A stretch of 64,000 bases of DNA from an uncultured Clostridia bacterium (GTDB lineage Bacteria; Bacillota; Clostridia; Christensenellales; CAG-138). The DNA is taken from assembly GCA_947168565.1 (NCBI GenBank), contig CAMVMM010000005.1, forward strand, positions 62,001 to 126,000, given 5' to 3'. Numbering within the stretch: position 1 is the stretch's first letter; each line of letters starts with the position of its first letter. A model generated the notes under the pieces. That model was not told the DNA's origin and ran no database searches. It saw only the letters and a list, made by a program, of their open reading frames with translations. The position numbers were made by a program, and so were the translations under genes. Positions 1 to 7,925 of this stretch are shown in pieces.

Positions 1-1
1 A

Positions 2-727
2 GCAGTCGATGCTGCTTCGATCGGATTGAAGAAGTATGCTGAAACTAATACGGCTTACATCGAATACTGCACGGGCAGTGAGATGGAGCCGAGGGGTTAT
101 TATACCCCAAACCCACTATTGGATATAATTGCAAGCAATTACCGGCGCGGCAGAAAGGTCAAAAAGCAGCCGGAGCGGCTCCCTTATATGGTTTATCATT
201 TCAATGGAAATAACGAAATGATCATGATTGAAGGGCGCGGCAACGGATGGGACTCATTCGACGCGTTCGAGCTTATACTGCGGTTCGGTTGCTTTCGCGC
301 GGGCTTTCACTATCGGGAAAACGACAGAATGCCTCAGCGCAGCATGGATGTTTGCATTGAATGCAAAAGCGAAAACGGTGAAAAGTACACGATCAGCGCC
401 TATACAGTTTACTTTAAAAACGGTAACCCTTCCGTTTCAAAGTCGATTCGTTCCGACCAAATCGTTTTCAGCGGCGGAATGCCGTGCGTGGATAATATGA
501 TATCCGAGTTCATTTGCGAAGCGGATGATCGTGATTATATGGAGATATTCTGCGCAGCAGAAAGCATTGAGGAAATACCGAATTACGAGGGGCTTCTGTA
601 CTCAAAAACGGCGCAAGATATCGAAGTGATCTATGATGATGCGGGATTGCCATTTGCCTGTAAGGATCGCGGCGAACCATGCAGACCCGGCAGGATCAAA
701 AAACCTGTTTTGGCGGGGATGATGTAG
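2..727 (+). CDS. hypothetical protein, 5' end outside window
   Basis: The reading frame is open from the first bases of the window, so the true start is probably upstream; the first internal start is TTG at 26. The visible ~241 residues show no signal peptide, membrane segment or catalytic motif that I recognise. It lies 18 bp before a DUF4259-type gene in a region littered with RHS fragments, so an immunity or toxin-associated role is plausible by context only. No function is claimed. Confidence 0.6.
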   Translation, partial: AVDAASIGLKKYAETNTAYIEYCTGSEMEPRGYYTPNPLLDIIASNYRRGRKVKKQPERLPYMVYHFNGNNEMIMIEGRGNGWDSFDAFELILRFGCFRAGFHYRENDRMPQRSMDVCIECKSENGEKYTISAYTVYFKNGNPSVSKSIRSDQIVFSGGMPCVDNMISEFICEADDRDYMEIFCAAESIEEIPNYEGLLYSKTAQDIEVIYDDAGLPFACKDRGEPCRPGRIKKPVLAGMM

Positions 728-745
728 GGTTTATTCAGCACGAAT

Positions 746-1657
746 ATGGGCATTTGGGGAACAGGAATTTATCAAAATGATTTGGCGGTGGATGTTCGGG
801 ATGAATACCGCAGCCTGCTTCAGCGCGGAGAGAGCGACAGCGCCGCGCTGGAGGCCATGCTGGATAATTATTCACAGGAGGCGGACGATATTGATGATGC
901 GCCGTCATTTTGGCTTGCGTTTGCGGACACCCAATGGAAGCTGGGGCGGCTGGATTGCGGAGTTAAGCGGGAAGCACTGAATTTGATAGAAACGGAATTG
1001 AATGACGGCTGCTCGCTATGGGGCAAGAGCGCAAAGCAAAGGGCGCGGGCATTGACTGAGCTGCGGGCGCGCCTGCTCTCGCCGCAGCCGGAACGCAAGC
1101 CGATCCGCACCGTAAAGGAATACAGATGCGAGTGGGCGGACGGCGATATTTACGCGCTGGAATTAAGGAGCAACAAAGCAAGGGAAATGGGCTTGAGCGG
1201 AAGATACTTGCTTATCCAGAAGGTGGGCGAGTTTCTGTGGAGCCGCTTCCCGCGGCATCTTAACCCCGTGATTCGGATCAAGCTTTCCGACAATGGAGAG
1301 TTACCGCGCAGCATACAGGAATTTGATGCGCTCAAATACATTCAGGTGTATGCAAGACCGTATTCGCTTCGTTTCCTGCCGGACAGCGGGCTTTTATCTG
1401 CGGAAGAGAACAGAGCGGAATGCGAAGCCCTGCGCTGCGAGGTTGACGAAACGGGCAGGCTGGCGGAATACAAGGCGGCATTGTTCATCACTTCGAAACG
1501 GTCGCTGCCGAAGGGGCTGTTCTTTGTCGGAAACTTCGGAGAAGCAAAGCCGCCCGAAAAGGAATTCATTCCGCGCGGAGGTGCGCACGGCTTGGAGGGG
1601 ATAAACGCAAAGTATCTTGAGGAGGATGCTTTGGATTTTTATATGAAATATATGTGA
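746..1657 (+). CDS. DUF4259-type protein, possible toxin-immunity protein
   Basis: A 303-residue soluble protein that opens with MGIWGTGIYQNDLAVDVRDEY, the hallmark N-terminus of DUF4259 proteins (M-G-x-W-G-x-G followed by N-D and a D-V-R-D-E-Y-like stretch). DUF4259 proteins often occur next to polymorphic toxin genes and are suspected immunity or accessory proteins; their biochemistry is not settled. The rest of the chain is acidic helix then beta-rich, unidentified. RHS-like coding sequence begins right at its stop codon, which supports the toxin-immunity context. Ribosome site is weak. Confidence 0.7.
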   Translation: MGIWGTGIYQNDLAVDVRDEYRSLLQRGESDSAALEAMLDNYSQEADDIDDAPSFWLAFADTQWKLGRLDCGVKREALNLIETELNDGCSLWGKSAKQRARALTELRARLLSPQPERKPIRTVKEYRCEWADGDIYALELRSNKAREMGLSGRYLLIQKVGEFLWSRFPRHLNPVIRIKLSDNGELPRSIQEFDALKYIQVYARPYSLRFLPDSGLLSAEENRAECEALRCEVDETGRLAEYKAALFITSKRSLPKGLFFVGNFGEAKPPEKEFIPRGGAHGLEGINAKYLEEDALDFYMKYM

Positions 1658-1784
1658 TGGCAGCGTGCTGATAGGTATGCAGAGCGGCAATACCGTTCAG
1701 CGCTTCTCCTACGATGCACAGGGCAAGGTCGTCGCCGTGGATTACTCCGAAAACGGCGGAAGCAGCTACACCACCTATTCATGA
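1656..1784 (+). pseudogene. RHS (YD-repeat) protein remnant
   Basis: A 42-codon open stretch overlapping the previous stop by 2 bp reads like part of an RHS repeat: it contains FSYDAQGKVVAVDYSENG, a YD-repeat signature (Y-D-x-x-G-x-x). It has no start codon or ribosome site of its own and stops abruptly. It looks like a leftover of a displaced RHS toxin cassette. Confidence 0.6.
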
Positions 1785-1872
1785 AGTGACTGCGGATTTG
1801 CTTGGCGGAGTTGTTAGAGAGCACTTGCCGTATTCCGAGGAAATTGGCATATTGTATCTGATTCTGCCTTAA
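1780..1872 (+). pseudogene. C-terminal tail fragment of an unknown protein
   Basis: Overlapping the end of the RHS remnant in another frame are 30 codons ending in TAA (HEVTADLLGGVVREHLPYSE... to ILYLILP). They have no start signal and look like the last residues of a lost gene, perhaps an immunity protein whose front was replaced. This is inference from coding appearance only. Confidence 0.35.
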
Positions 1873-1898
1873 TCAATATTAAAAGGAGGAGCAACACA

Positions 1899-2687
1899 AT
1901 GAAACGGAAAACCGGTTTTATAATTGCCGTCATGTTAGTATGTGTATTTCTGTGTTCCGCTTGCCAGCCATATCAGTATTACGGCGCAAACCCGGAGCTC
2001 TTTTCAACTTTTGTATGTGCTGTTCCCGGCGCGGGATCTCATGGAAATATTTGGAAGCTCAAAAGAGTTGATGAGGATTCATACGGAAGGGTTTTATTCT
2101 GGCATGCGCACCAAATAACCTATTATTCCTTTTCGGTTCCTCCGGGCTTTATTTACGGTTATGTGATATGTCAGCATTTCGACGGAGAAAAAGCATACTA
2201 TTTTCAGGATATTTCCTTTGAAATAGACAGTTCTCTTGAAAATATAACGGAGGAGCGGATAGAAAGACTCAAGCAGCGCAACAATTGGGATCAGCCCCTT
2301 GATTTGGACGCGGAAGGCATGGCAAGCACGGGGATATTTGATGCATTTAGATATCCTGCAATGGTAAATCAAGGCATGATCCAGTATGAGCAGTATAAAA
2401 AATGCAGCGTTCAGGGCACGGAAAAACTGCCGCAAATGCTTAAAGATTATCTGCCTGAAAACTTTAACGGTAAAAAAATACTAGTACACTGCTATGAGAT
2501 CTTCTCGGACGGCAGAGCCTTTTACATCGTTAAAGCCGACGATCGCTCCTGCATCGTTGCAACAAATTCGGATGGGAGTATCTATGAGGGCTCTCCCTTA
2601 TGGATAGACGATCCGTTTTCTGAGGAATACATCGAACAGCTTGTGAAATTCCGTGCTGAATTTGAAGCGGCGACGGCGGCGGATTGA
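1899..2687 (+). CDS. putative lipoprotein of unknown function
   Basis: 262 residues. The N-terminus has Lys/Arg, then a hydrophobic stretch ending CVFLCSACQPY, which fits a lipobox with lipidated Cys22, so the protein is probably anchored outside the membrane. AAAGGAGG lies about 10 bp upstream of ATG. The mature part is rich in aromatic residues and has no motif I know. It sits between RHS fragments, so an extracytoplasmic immunity or cargo role is possible but unproven. Confidence 0.65.
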   Translation: MKRKTGFIIAVMLVCVFLCSACQPYQYYGANPELFSTFVCAVPGAGSHGNIWKLKRVDEDSYGRVLFWHAHQITYYSFSVPPGFIYGYVICQHFDGEKAYYFQDISFEIDSSLENITEERIERLKQRNNWDQPLDLDAEGMASTGIFDAFRYPAMVNQGMIQYEQYKKCSVQGTEKLPQMLKDYLPENFNGKKILVHCYEIFSDGRAFYIVKADDRSCIVATNSDGSIYEGSPLWIDDPFSEEYIEQLVKFRAEFEAATAAD

Positions 2688-2739
2688 TCACAGGGAAATG
2701 GTGGAGCATGGGAGCAAATGTGCCAGTGCTCCACAATAG

Positions 2740-3196
2740 TTGCGAGCAACAACTATCGCAGGCGCAAACGGTTCCAAGACCGCGCTTGTAGGAAGCTGCA
2801 AGAACGGCTCGGACGATGCCTGCAACTACACCTGCGACGCGCAAGGCAGGGCGTCATGGCGGAGTATTCCGCCGATTGCCGCGCCGTTCGATCAGCCACG
2901 CCGGAGCTTCGAGGCGGGGGAGAATCAGGCGCGTGTTACCTTTTACTGTATTGGAATGTGGTACGCCAGGTTTCAGAGGTATTATTCGAGTTGCCGGACA
3001 TGTGCATACTCACAAAAAGCCGGCTGAAGGCATGCATAATGACTTCCCTAGCTACAAAGGTCCGGGGAACAATGGTGATGTTCTTTTGCATACTCTATTG
3101 GGCTATCCGGAAGTATATGTAATTCCATATACATCTTGCTACGGAATAGAGGTAATCGTACTATCTGATCGCTCAACATGGTGTCCGAATCATTGA
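2740..3196 (+). pseudogene. RHS / toxin C-terminus remnants, frame-disrupted
   Basis: Two overlapping broken frames. The first (2740-3027) contains DDACNYTCDAQGRAS, resembling RHS YD-repeats. The second, ending at TGA 3194-3196, contains GHVHTHKKP followed by N-D-F-P and G-D-V-L-L, the H-x-H...(F/S)-x-x-x-D layout of DUF4329/JAB-like toxin-tail domains. Neither has a proper start. The stretch 2688-3226 therefore holds no intact gene but debris of an RHS protein with its C-terminal domain. Confidence 0.5.
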
Positions 3197-3226
3197 ACTG
3201 AATAATAAAAAACGGAGACAATAGCC

Positions 3227-3850
3227 ATGAAGAAATACATTGCGTTATTAGCTGCAGCGGCTTTGCTTTTGAGCGTTTCATGCGCAGAGCCAATGGCAGA
3301 GCTTCGCGGTACCGTCGTAAATCGCTTGGAACAGATAGGAAATGAGCTGCCGAACAACTCGTTCGCCGCACTCTTTATGGATGGAGAATGGATATGCGTA
3401 TACTGTATCGATGGTAAGAAAAGCACCTCTGCATATTCTGCCGGACCGGATACAGACCTGCGCAGCTTTATCAGAAGCATGAGCAGCGATCCGCAGGGAG
3501 ATGCGAACGAATACGCAAATAATGAACAAGTGATTTTGAACTATGCGCAGCGATTTATGCTTGACGCGGTGGATGATGAACAACCTTGGAGAAGTCCTTT
3601 ATTTGAAGATATACGCCCAATATACGGTATGCCGAATGGAACGACCAATGTACTCACCGTAAAAGCAGGCTTGCCGCAATACCCTTATGATAAGGGCAGT
3701 AATGCATATTGCAGCGTATCGGATGAGGGGTTTAGCATATTCTACTATGGCGTGAACGAAAATGATGAACAAGCGAATGTTGAGCTGCTGGTATATATCG
3801 GTGCAGCAGATAGATTTATACGGCGGGGCGATCCTGCACAAGTAGGATGA
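3227..3850 (+). CDS. secreted or lipoprotein of unknown function
   Basis: 207 residues starting MKKYIALLAAAALLLSVSCAEP: a short basic end, a hydrophobic core and a Cys at position 19 that could be lipidated, though Ser at -3 makes the lipobox atypical. GGAGA precedes ATG. The mature part has several Cys and acidic patches and no known motif. It directly follows the toxin-tail remnant, the usual slot for an immunity gene, so it may be an orphan periplasm-facing immunity protein; this is inference. Confidence 0.6.
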   Translation: MKKYIALLAAAALLLSVSCAEPMAELRGTVVNRLEQIGNELPNNSFAALFMDGEWICVYCIDGKKSTSAYSAGPDTDLRSFIRSMSSDPQGDANEYANNEQVILNYAQRFMLDAVDDEQPWRSPLFEDIRPIYGMPNGTTNVLTVKAGLPQYPYDKGSNAYCSVSDEGFSIFYYGVNENDEQANVELLVYIGAADRFIRRGDPAQVG

Positions 3851-4026
3851 ACTATCTGAATTGACAGATTAACAAGTTGTAAGACCGGGGGAATCACGCT
3901 TCATGCGCTGTGAGCCACGCAAGGCATTTGAAAAGCGGGCTGAAAGGGTAATGCATCCCGGCGGAACGCTCAAAACCATTGATAAAGCGGCGCAAAGGAT
4001 ATATCTTATTCTGCCGGAAATAAGTA

Positions 4027-4055
4027 TTGACTTTTGCACTTGAAAGAGGTATAAT
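4027..4055 (+). promoter_or_regulatory. sigma-A promoter of tRNA-Leu
   Basis: TTGACT at 4027-4032, a 17-bp spacer and a perfect TATAAT at 4050-4055 lie just upstream of the tRNA start at 4074. This is the strongest consensus promoter in the region and shows the tRNA keeps its native promoter after phage insertion. Confidence 0.85.
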
Positions 4056-4073
4056 ACATTTCGCAATCGAGTT

Positions 4074-4156
4074 GCGGTCGTGGCGGAACAGGCAGACGCG
4101 TACGTTTGAGGGGCGTATGGGAGACCGTATGGGTTCAAGTCCCATCGACCGCACCA
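4074..4156 (+). tRNA. tRNA-Leu(GAG), prophage integration target
   Basis: 83 nt folding as a class II tRNA: acceptor GCGGTCG/CGACCGC, D arm GGCGGAACAGGCAGAC, anticodon stem TACGT/GCGTA around loop TTGAGGG (anticodon GAG, leucine CUC/CUU), a long variable arm, T arm ATGGG-TTCAAGT-CCCAT, and encoded CCA. The last 27 nt are inside the att core, so the phage restores an intact gene on insertion. Confidence 0.95.
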
Positions 4157-4159
4157 AAT
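4130..4159 (+). repeat. attL core
   Basis: A 30-bp sequence beginning TGGGTTCAAGTCCC and ending ACCAAAT, covering the T arm, acceptor 3' strand and CCA of tRNA-Leu plus 3 bp. It is repeated exactly at 34452-34481. Sequence to its right (from 4160) is phage. Confidence 0.93.
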
Positions 4160-4162
4160 GAA

Positions 4163-4189
4163 AAGCCTTGTGTTTACAAGGCTTTTTTT
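4163..4189 (+). terminator. phage-supplied terminator of tRNA-Leu
   Basis: AAGCCTTG, loop TGTTTA, CAAGGCTT followed by a T run. It stands immediately inside attL, so it comes from the phage and replaces the host terminator, which was carried 30 kb away to 34487-34512. Confidence 0.85.
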
Positions 4190-4203
4190 GTTGCCGTTTT
4201 TGG

Positions 4204-4227
4204 CTCAGTATGCACCTCAGTATGCAC
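4204..4227. repeat. left arm-type integrase site (two 12-bp repeats)
   Basis: Two perfect tandem copies of CTCAGTATGCAC, 45 bp inside attL. The same tandem CAGTATGCAC pair occurs at 34328-34349 near attR. Short tandem direct repeats flanking the core on both phage arms are what tyrosine integrases of the lambda/Tn916 type bind with their N-terminal domain. Confidence 0.7.
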
Positions 4228-4244
4228 TAATGCTTTTTCAGGAG

Positions 4245-5369
4245 TTATTTGATGCCGTTAATCACCTTTTCAAATGCCGCTGCATTCATTCTCGCGGCCT
4301 CTGAGAGGCTTCCTTCGGTGGCGTGGTCATAAACCGCATCTCCGTTAAAACTCGCAGAGTGGCCAAACAGGAGCTTCTTATACGCTTCTGGCATATCCTT
4401 ATTCAGCGAGTAATTCGTGTGGCGCAGTTCGTATAGAGTTATCTCTTGGATCCCATTCGCTTTACAATACCGCTGCCATGCCGCATAGATGTTAAACTGC
4501 CGCATAGCGCGCCCATCAAAGTCCGGGAATAGATATTGAGTAACGAGCCCGTGCTTGCGGAGCATCGCCTTCTGATCCTCAACAATCTTTTTCCCTAACT
4601 CGGAGAGCATGTGCCGCCTCCGGGCGTTTTTGTTCTTGCCGGTGGTGATCTCTCCGCGGCTGTTGATCGCTCGGTTGATGGTATAGCCGCCGTCAGCGAA
4701 GTCGCGCAGGGTCAGCCCGTACATTTCTCCGGGGCGCAATCCTTCGTAAAGCAGAAAGCGATACGCGTTGATGTAGAAATCCTCGCACGGTTTATCCCGA
4801 TAGGTAGTCTGACTTGTTGAGAACACCTTTGCGATCTCGGCAGGGGTCAAGCAGCGCTTCACGCCTCGCTTAGCATTCCGCGGCACGATGATGTCATCCG
4901 GAACGAGCGTTGTGGCTCGGCACTTCCGCGCATACTTCATGAACGCGACAAGACATGATCTAATATTGTAAAGCGTTTTCTGCGAAAGACCTTTCTTGTA
5001 CGCCGCTGCCAGAATGCTGTCGAAATCGTTCTCGTTTAGGTTCGTCATGCGCTTGCGACCGATGGCGGGCTTGATCCAGTTCTTGCCGTAGCTCACATAC
5101 TGCGTCCAGTACGCCGTCTGTGTCCTCTCCTTGAGGCTCTCGATCCACTTATCGAACAGCACTTCGACTTTCTGATTCTCATCGTCGAGCTGCGTTTCAA
5201 GCCACTTGTCCGCCTTGCGCTCGGCCTGCAGCTTGCCCTTGCGGTTGGTTTTCTGAGAAAGCGCCTTATCGCTTACGAAACCGCGCCGGACGCCGTTCAT
5301 CTGCACATAGATGTGCCACCGCTGATCGCTTTCGGACCAGTATGCTTCATTTGTTCTGATCTTTTGCAT
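4245..5369 (-). CDS. int: tyrosine-recombinase integrase
   Basis: 374-residue site-specific recombinase that would insert and excise this phage at tRNA-Leu. The N-terminal ~60 residues are an arm-DNA-binding type domain, followed by a core-binding (SAM-like) region. The catalytic domain shows Arg in GLRPGEMYGL, the H-x-x-R box in LYELRHTNYSL, His in LLFGHSASF, and the likely nucleophile Tyr in AVYDHAT. GGAGG precedes ATG. It is the last gene of the leftward lysogeny operon and ends 17 bp from its own arm sites, the standard int-att layout. Confidence 0.95.
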   Translation of the reverse strand: MQKIRTNEAYWSESDQRWHIYVQMNGVRRGFVSDKALSQKTNRKGKLQAERKADKWLETQLDDENQKVEVLFDKWIESLKERTQTAYWTQYVSYGKNWIKPAIGRKRMTNLNENDFDSILAAAYKKGLSQKTLYNIRSCLVAFMKYARKCRATTLVPDDIIVPRNAKRGVKRCLTPAEIAKVFSTSQTTYRDKPCEDFYINAYRFLLYEGLRPGEMYGLTLRDFADGGYTINRAINSRGEITTGKNKNARRRHMLSELGKKIVEDQKAMLRKHGLVTQYLFPDFDGRAMRQFNIYAAWQRYCKANGIQEITLYELRHTNYSLNKDMPEAYKKLLFGHSASFNGDAVYDHATEGSLSEAARMNAAAFEKVINGIK

Positions 5370-5418
5370 AAGCGCCTCCTTCGTATATCATTATTTTATC
5401 TGCTTTCATTTTGAAAAG

Positions 5419-6174
5419 TCAAGCATCATTCTGTTTGTCTTTGGATTTTTCGGCTTCGAGCTCTGACATATACCCAGCCGTAATTATGCCGGACGGCAGC
5501 GCGACGATGGCTATACCAATGAATGATGACGCCATTGTTACAATGCGTCCAATGGCGGTAACGGGATAAATATCACCGTAGCCCATTGTCGTCAAAGATA
5601 CAGTCGCCCAATACACTGCCTCAAAATAATCGCTGAATGTTTCGGGCTCAACATTAAAAACAAGCAGCGCCGATATAAGGACGTAAGCAAAAGCGAGTAC
5701 ACAAACGCAGCCAAGCGCCCGCCGCTGCTTTTTCAGGACGTTTGTCAGCATCCTAATATTTCGTGAATAACGAACAAACTTGAATGCGCGAAAGACGCGC
5801 AGCGTTCGAAGCAGACGCGCAAGCTTCAGCAACCGGAAGCCGGAAGATACAATATTGAGAGACGGCAAAATGCTTAAAAGGTCGAGTATCGCCATTGGCG
5901 TTATCGGATAGAGTAAAAAAGCGAGTCTGCCGCGGTCGGGGCGTGCATAATCAGCAGTAAACCAACGCATTAGATAGTCAAGCGCAAAAACCACAGCGCA
6001 CACCTGATCCAAGACATCGAGCGCTCGATGCTCGCCTTTGAAAGCAAGAGGGATCATGCTAACGATGATCAGCGCAATCATGGCATAATCGTATATGTCA
6101 TCAAGCCCCGTGAACACACCATCGCCGGCACTTATCTTAACCAAATACCATATTTTCTCGCGGAGCTTTTTCAT
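5419..6174 (-). CDS. six-TM voltage-gated-type potassium channel
   Basis: 251-residue ion channel of the Kv type. The selectivity filter TMGYGD is at residues 196-201 between the last two membrane helices. Residues ~112-141 form an S4-like helix with Arg/Lys about every third position (GFRLLKLARLLRTLRVFRAF). Four further hydrophobic segments precede the pore. No cNMP-binding or RCK domain follows; the C-tail is ~20 charged residues. It would let K+ flow across the host membrane. The gene lies between the small membrane protein and int, leftward with the repressor, so it should be transcribed in the lysogen. It has no clear ribosome site and is probably coupled to the gene before it. A channel is not part of normal phage biology, so it looks like a cargo gene. 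Confidence 0.9.
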   Translation of the reverse strand: MKKLREKIWYLVKISAGDGVFTGLDDIYDYAMIALIIVSMIPLAFKGEHRALDVLDQVCAVVFALDYLMRWFTADYARPDRGRLAFLLYPITPMAILDLLSILPSLNIVSSGFRLLKLARLLRTLRVFRAFKFVRYSRNIRMLTNVLKKQRRALGCVCVLAFAYVLISALLVFNVEPETFSDYFEAVYWATVSLTTMGYGDIYPVTAIGRIVTMASSFIGIAIVALPSGIITAGYMSELEAEKSKDKQNDA

Positions 6175-6183
6175 AATGTGACT

Positions 6184-6399
6184 TTACAAGGAAATTATGA
6201 GAAGTACTACTGCAAGAATAATCAAAAAGATATGCATCACGGCGATTAAACAGCCACCGGTACATCCGCGCGCAATTGTTCGTTCAACTTTACGCTTGCG
6301 GCCTTGCTTTGTTGTGGGAATGCCGGTTGCCCGCGCAATTTTACTCTTTGCATTTGTAACGCCAAGAGTTCTCTTCCATGAAAAACCTGTTTTTCCCAT
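6184..6399 (-). CDS. small basic membrane protein, conserved prophage type
   Basis: 71 residues. The first ~45 are strongly basic and soluble (MGKTGFSWKRTLGVTNAKS...KRKVERT); residues ~50-71 are a hydrophobic helix ending at the stop (LIAVMHIFLIILAVVLLIISL). AAGGAGG lies 5 bp upstream. It sits between the repressor (10-bp gap) and the K+ channel (9-bp gap), so all three are one transcript. Function unknown; partner or modulator of the channel, or superinfection exclusion, are possibilities from context. Confidence 0.7.
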   Translation of the reverse strand: MGKTGFSWKRTLGVTNAKSKIARATGIPTTKQGRKRKVERTIARGCTGGCLIAVMHIFLIILAVVLLIISL

Positions 6400-6409
6400 A
6401 AATGCCTCC

Positions 6410-7030
6410 TTACGGTTTTCTTCTTATCTCTACCACTATTCCGGCTATTGAGATCGGATCATCACCTGGATAATAAGTTTTTGGAGCGTATGACGGATTG
6501 ATGGGTGCGAGCCGTATGCCACCGTCTTCAAGCTTGAGCACACGTTTGAGTGTCGCATCGTAGCCATTGACATATACCACACAATCCTGACCGCTCTCGC
6601 AATCCGGCTGTACCTGCACGATGATTATATCGCCCTCGATGTATTTGGGATACATACTGTCGCCCTTAACTTTAGTAGCGAAGAAGGTTTTTCCTCCAAC
6701 GCTCCATTCCTTCGGAATCTCTTCCCAGTCGATAACATCCTCTATAGCCTCCAGCGGCACTCCGGCAGGAACGCGACCATATACGGGCAGGCGGATCGCG
6801 CCCGGGCTCGGTTTCCCAAGGATTGCCTCGAGTGCGCTTTCCTCACGACCGAGCATGTAATCTGTTGAAACTCCGAAAATATCAGCAAGGGCGGATAAGC
6901 TTTGGTAATCGGGCTCTCTCGTTCCTCTCTCCCACGCGCTAATCGTTGTTTGCCCAACGCTCAAGCGAGCGGCAAGATCTTGCTGGCTCATGCTTTTAAG
7001 TCTTCTTAACTCTGCTATTCTGTTCAGCAT
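6410..7030 (-). CDS. CI/LexA-like phage repressor with autocleavage domain
   Basis: 206 residues; start set at ATG 7030 because GGAGGTG lies 7 bp upstream and the HTH begins at once. Residues 1-60 form an XRE-type helix-turn-helix (SQQDLAARLSVGQTTISAWERG). Residues 80-206 are an S24 peptidase domain: the cleavage bond is Ala89-Gly90 in GRVPAG, nucleophile Ser125 in GDSMYP and general base Lys162 in ATLKRV. The family keeps the prophage silent and self-cleaves when RecA is activated, which implies SOS induction. It is divergent from the Cro-like gene across operators at 7055-7143. Confidence 0.93.
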   Translation of the reverse strand: MLNRIAELRRLKSMSQQDLAARLSVGQTTISAWERGTREPDYQSLSALADIFGVSTDYMLGREESALEAILGKPSPGAIRLPVYGRVPAGVPLEAIEDVIDWEEIPKEWSVGGKTFFATKVKGDSMYPKYIEGDIIIVQVQPDCESGQDCVVYVNGYDATLKRVLKLEDGGIRLAPINPSYAPKTYYPGDDPISIAGIVVEIRRKP

Positions 7031-7054
7031 GGTTTTCACCTCCAATGTGATTTT

Positions 7055-7143
7055 AACACATAATGTGCTACGATAATTATATATTTTTATTAATAGCACA
7101 AAATGTATTGACTTGCATTGTTTACAGTGCTAAGATTAGCACA
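7055..7143. promoter_or_regulatory. CI/Cro operator region with divergent promoters
   Basis: Three related sites with half-site TAGCACA: 7055-7070 (AACACATAATGTGCTA), 7094-7107 (TAGCACAAAATGTA) and 7126-7143 (AGTGCTAAGATTAGCACA, nearly palindromic). The rightward promoter is TTGACT 7108-7113, 17 bp, TAAGAT 7131-7136; its -10 lies inside the third site. A leftward -10 TATAAT is at 7076-7081 between sites one and two, with a poor -35. The layout explains mutual repression of the lytic and lysogenic operons. Confidence 0.75.
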
Positions 7144-7166
7144 TATCGTATTAAGAGGACGGTCAA

Positions 7167-7376
7167 ATGAATCTCAAGCATTACCGAAAGTGCTACAATC
7201 TCTCACAAACGGAGTTGGCTCAGATCATGGGCGTTAAGCAGACGACTATATCAGCGTGGGAATGTGGTGCGAGAGAGCCCAATATCCACGCCCTCAAGAA
7301 GATGGCGGAAACATTCAACTGCACCGTGGACGAGCTGCTCCGCGATGGCGGAGAGAAAGGAGAAGAAGATGATTAG
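7167..7376 (+). CDS. Cro-like HTH regulator
   Basis: 69-residue protein that is essentially one XRE-family helix-turn-helix (LSQTELAQIMGVKQTTISAWECGAREP), very similar in its recognition helix to the CI-like repressor opposite, so both likely read the same operators. It is the first gene of the rightward early operon, in the Cro position, with an acidic tail. AGAGGAC is its ribosome site. Confidence 0.85.
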   Translation: MNLKHYRKCYNLSQTELAQIMGVKQTTISAWECGAREPNIHALKKMAETFNCTVDELLRDGGEKGEEDD

Positions 7377-7653
7377 AACCCGACATACAGAGCTGCGCGC
7401 CGAGATGGTTCGCGCCGGCTTGGATGGCAAAGGTCTTGCGGAAAAGCTCGGTTGTGCATCAACCACACTTTCCGCGAAACTCTGTGGCAAGACCCCGTGG
7501 AACACGGATGAAATGTATTACCTGATGGATCTGTTCGACCTCCCGCTCAACAAACTGCACATCTACTTCCCCAGGAACGGCATCTCCGATCCGCGCAGCT
7601 ATCGTAAGCTGCAGACGGATGTGCCTTCCTTGCCGGAGATCAGAGCGATCTGA
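7369..7653 (+). CDS. small phage HTH regulator
   Basis: 94 residues; ATG at 7369 chosen because GGAGAAGAAG precedes it and it overlaps the Cro-like gene by 8 bp. Residues ~15-45 (LDGKGLAEKLGCASTTLSAKLCGKTPW) form a helix-turn-helix of the DUF739/XRE type seen in Firmicutes phages. Likely a second early transcription regulator. Confidence 0.7.
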   Translation: MIRTRHTELRAEMVRAGLDGKGLAEKLGCASTTLSAKLCGKTPWNTDEMYYLMDLFDLPLNKLHIYFPRNGISDPRSYRKLQTDVPSLPEIRAI

Positions 7654-7925
7654 TGAGCCGCGCCCGATGGCGGGTCCGCTACTACTGGATCCGCGGCGAA
7701 AAGCACTTTGAGCTCTACCGGCTGCGGGATCCTCGCAAGCCGGATGCCGAGTGGAATCGGGCCTTTCCATCGCTCTATATGACGATCGCGCTGGAGGAGG
7801 CCTGCGGAGGGCTCGACCATACAAGCCTGCTCGCCATGCTGCGGGCACGAGATATTCTAAATCAAACTTTGGAGGATTATGCAGATGAAGAGACCGATTA
7901 TTTTCCGCGGCAAAACCGTATTTGA
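7653..7925 (+). CDS. hypothetical early phage protein
   Basis: 90 residues, starting in a TGATG overlap with the preceding stop and overlapping the next gene by 41 bp. Rich in Arg and aromatic residues at the front (RYYWIRGEKHFELYRLRDPRKP), acidic at the end. No domain recognised; its place in a tightly overlapping early operon supports that it is translated. Confidence 0.6.
   Translation: MSRARWRVRYYWIRGEKHFELYRLRDPRKPDAEWNRAFPSLYMTIALEEACGGLDHTSLLAMLRARDILNQTLEDYADEETDYFPRQNRI

Noticed and set aside
7030..7099. Longer repressor start at 7099
   Set aside because: It would read through the operator region; ATG 7030 has a good ribosome site and begins the HTH.
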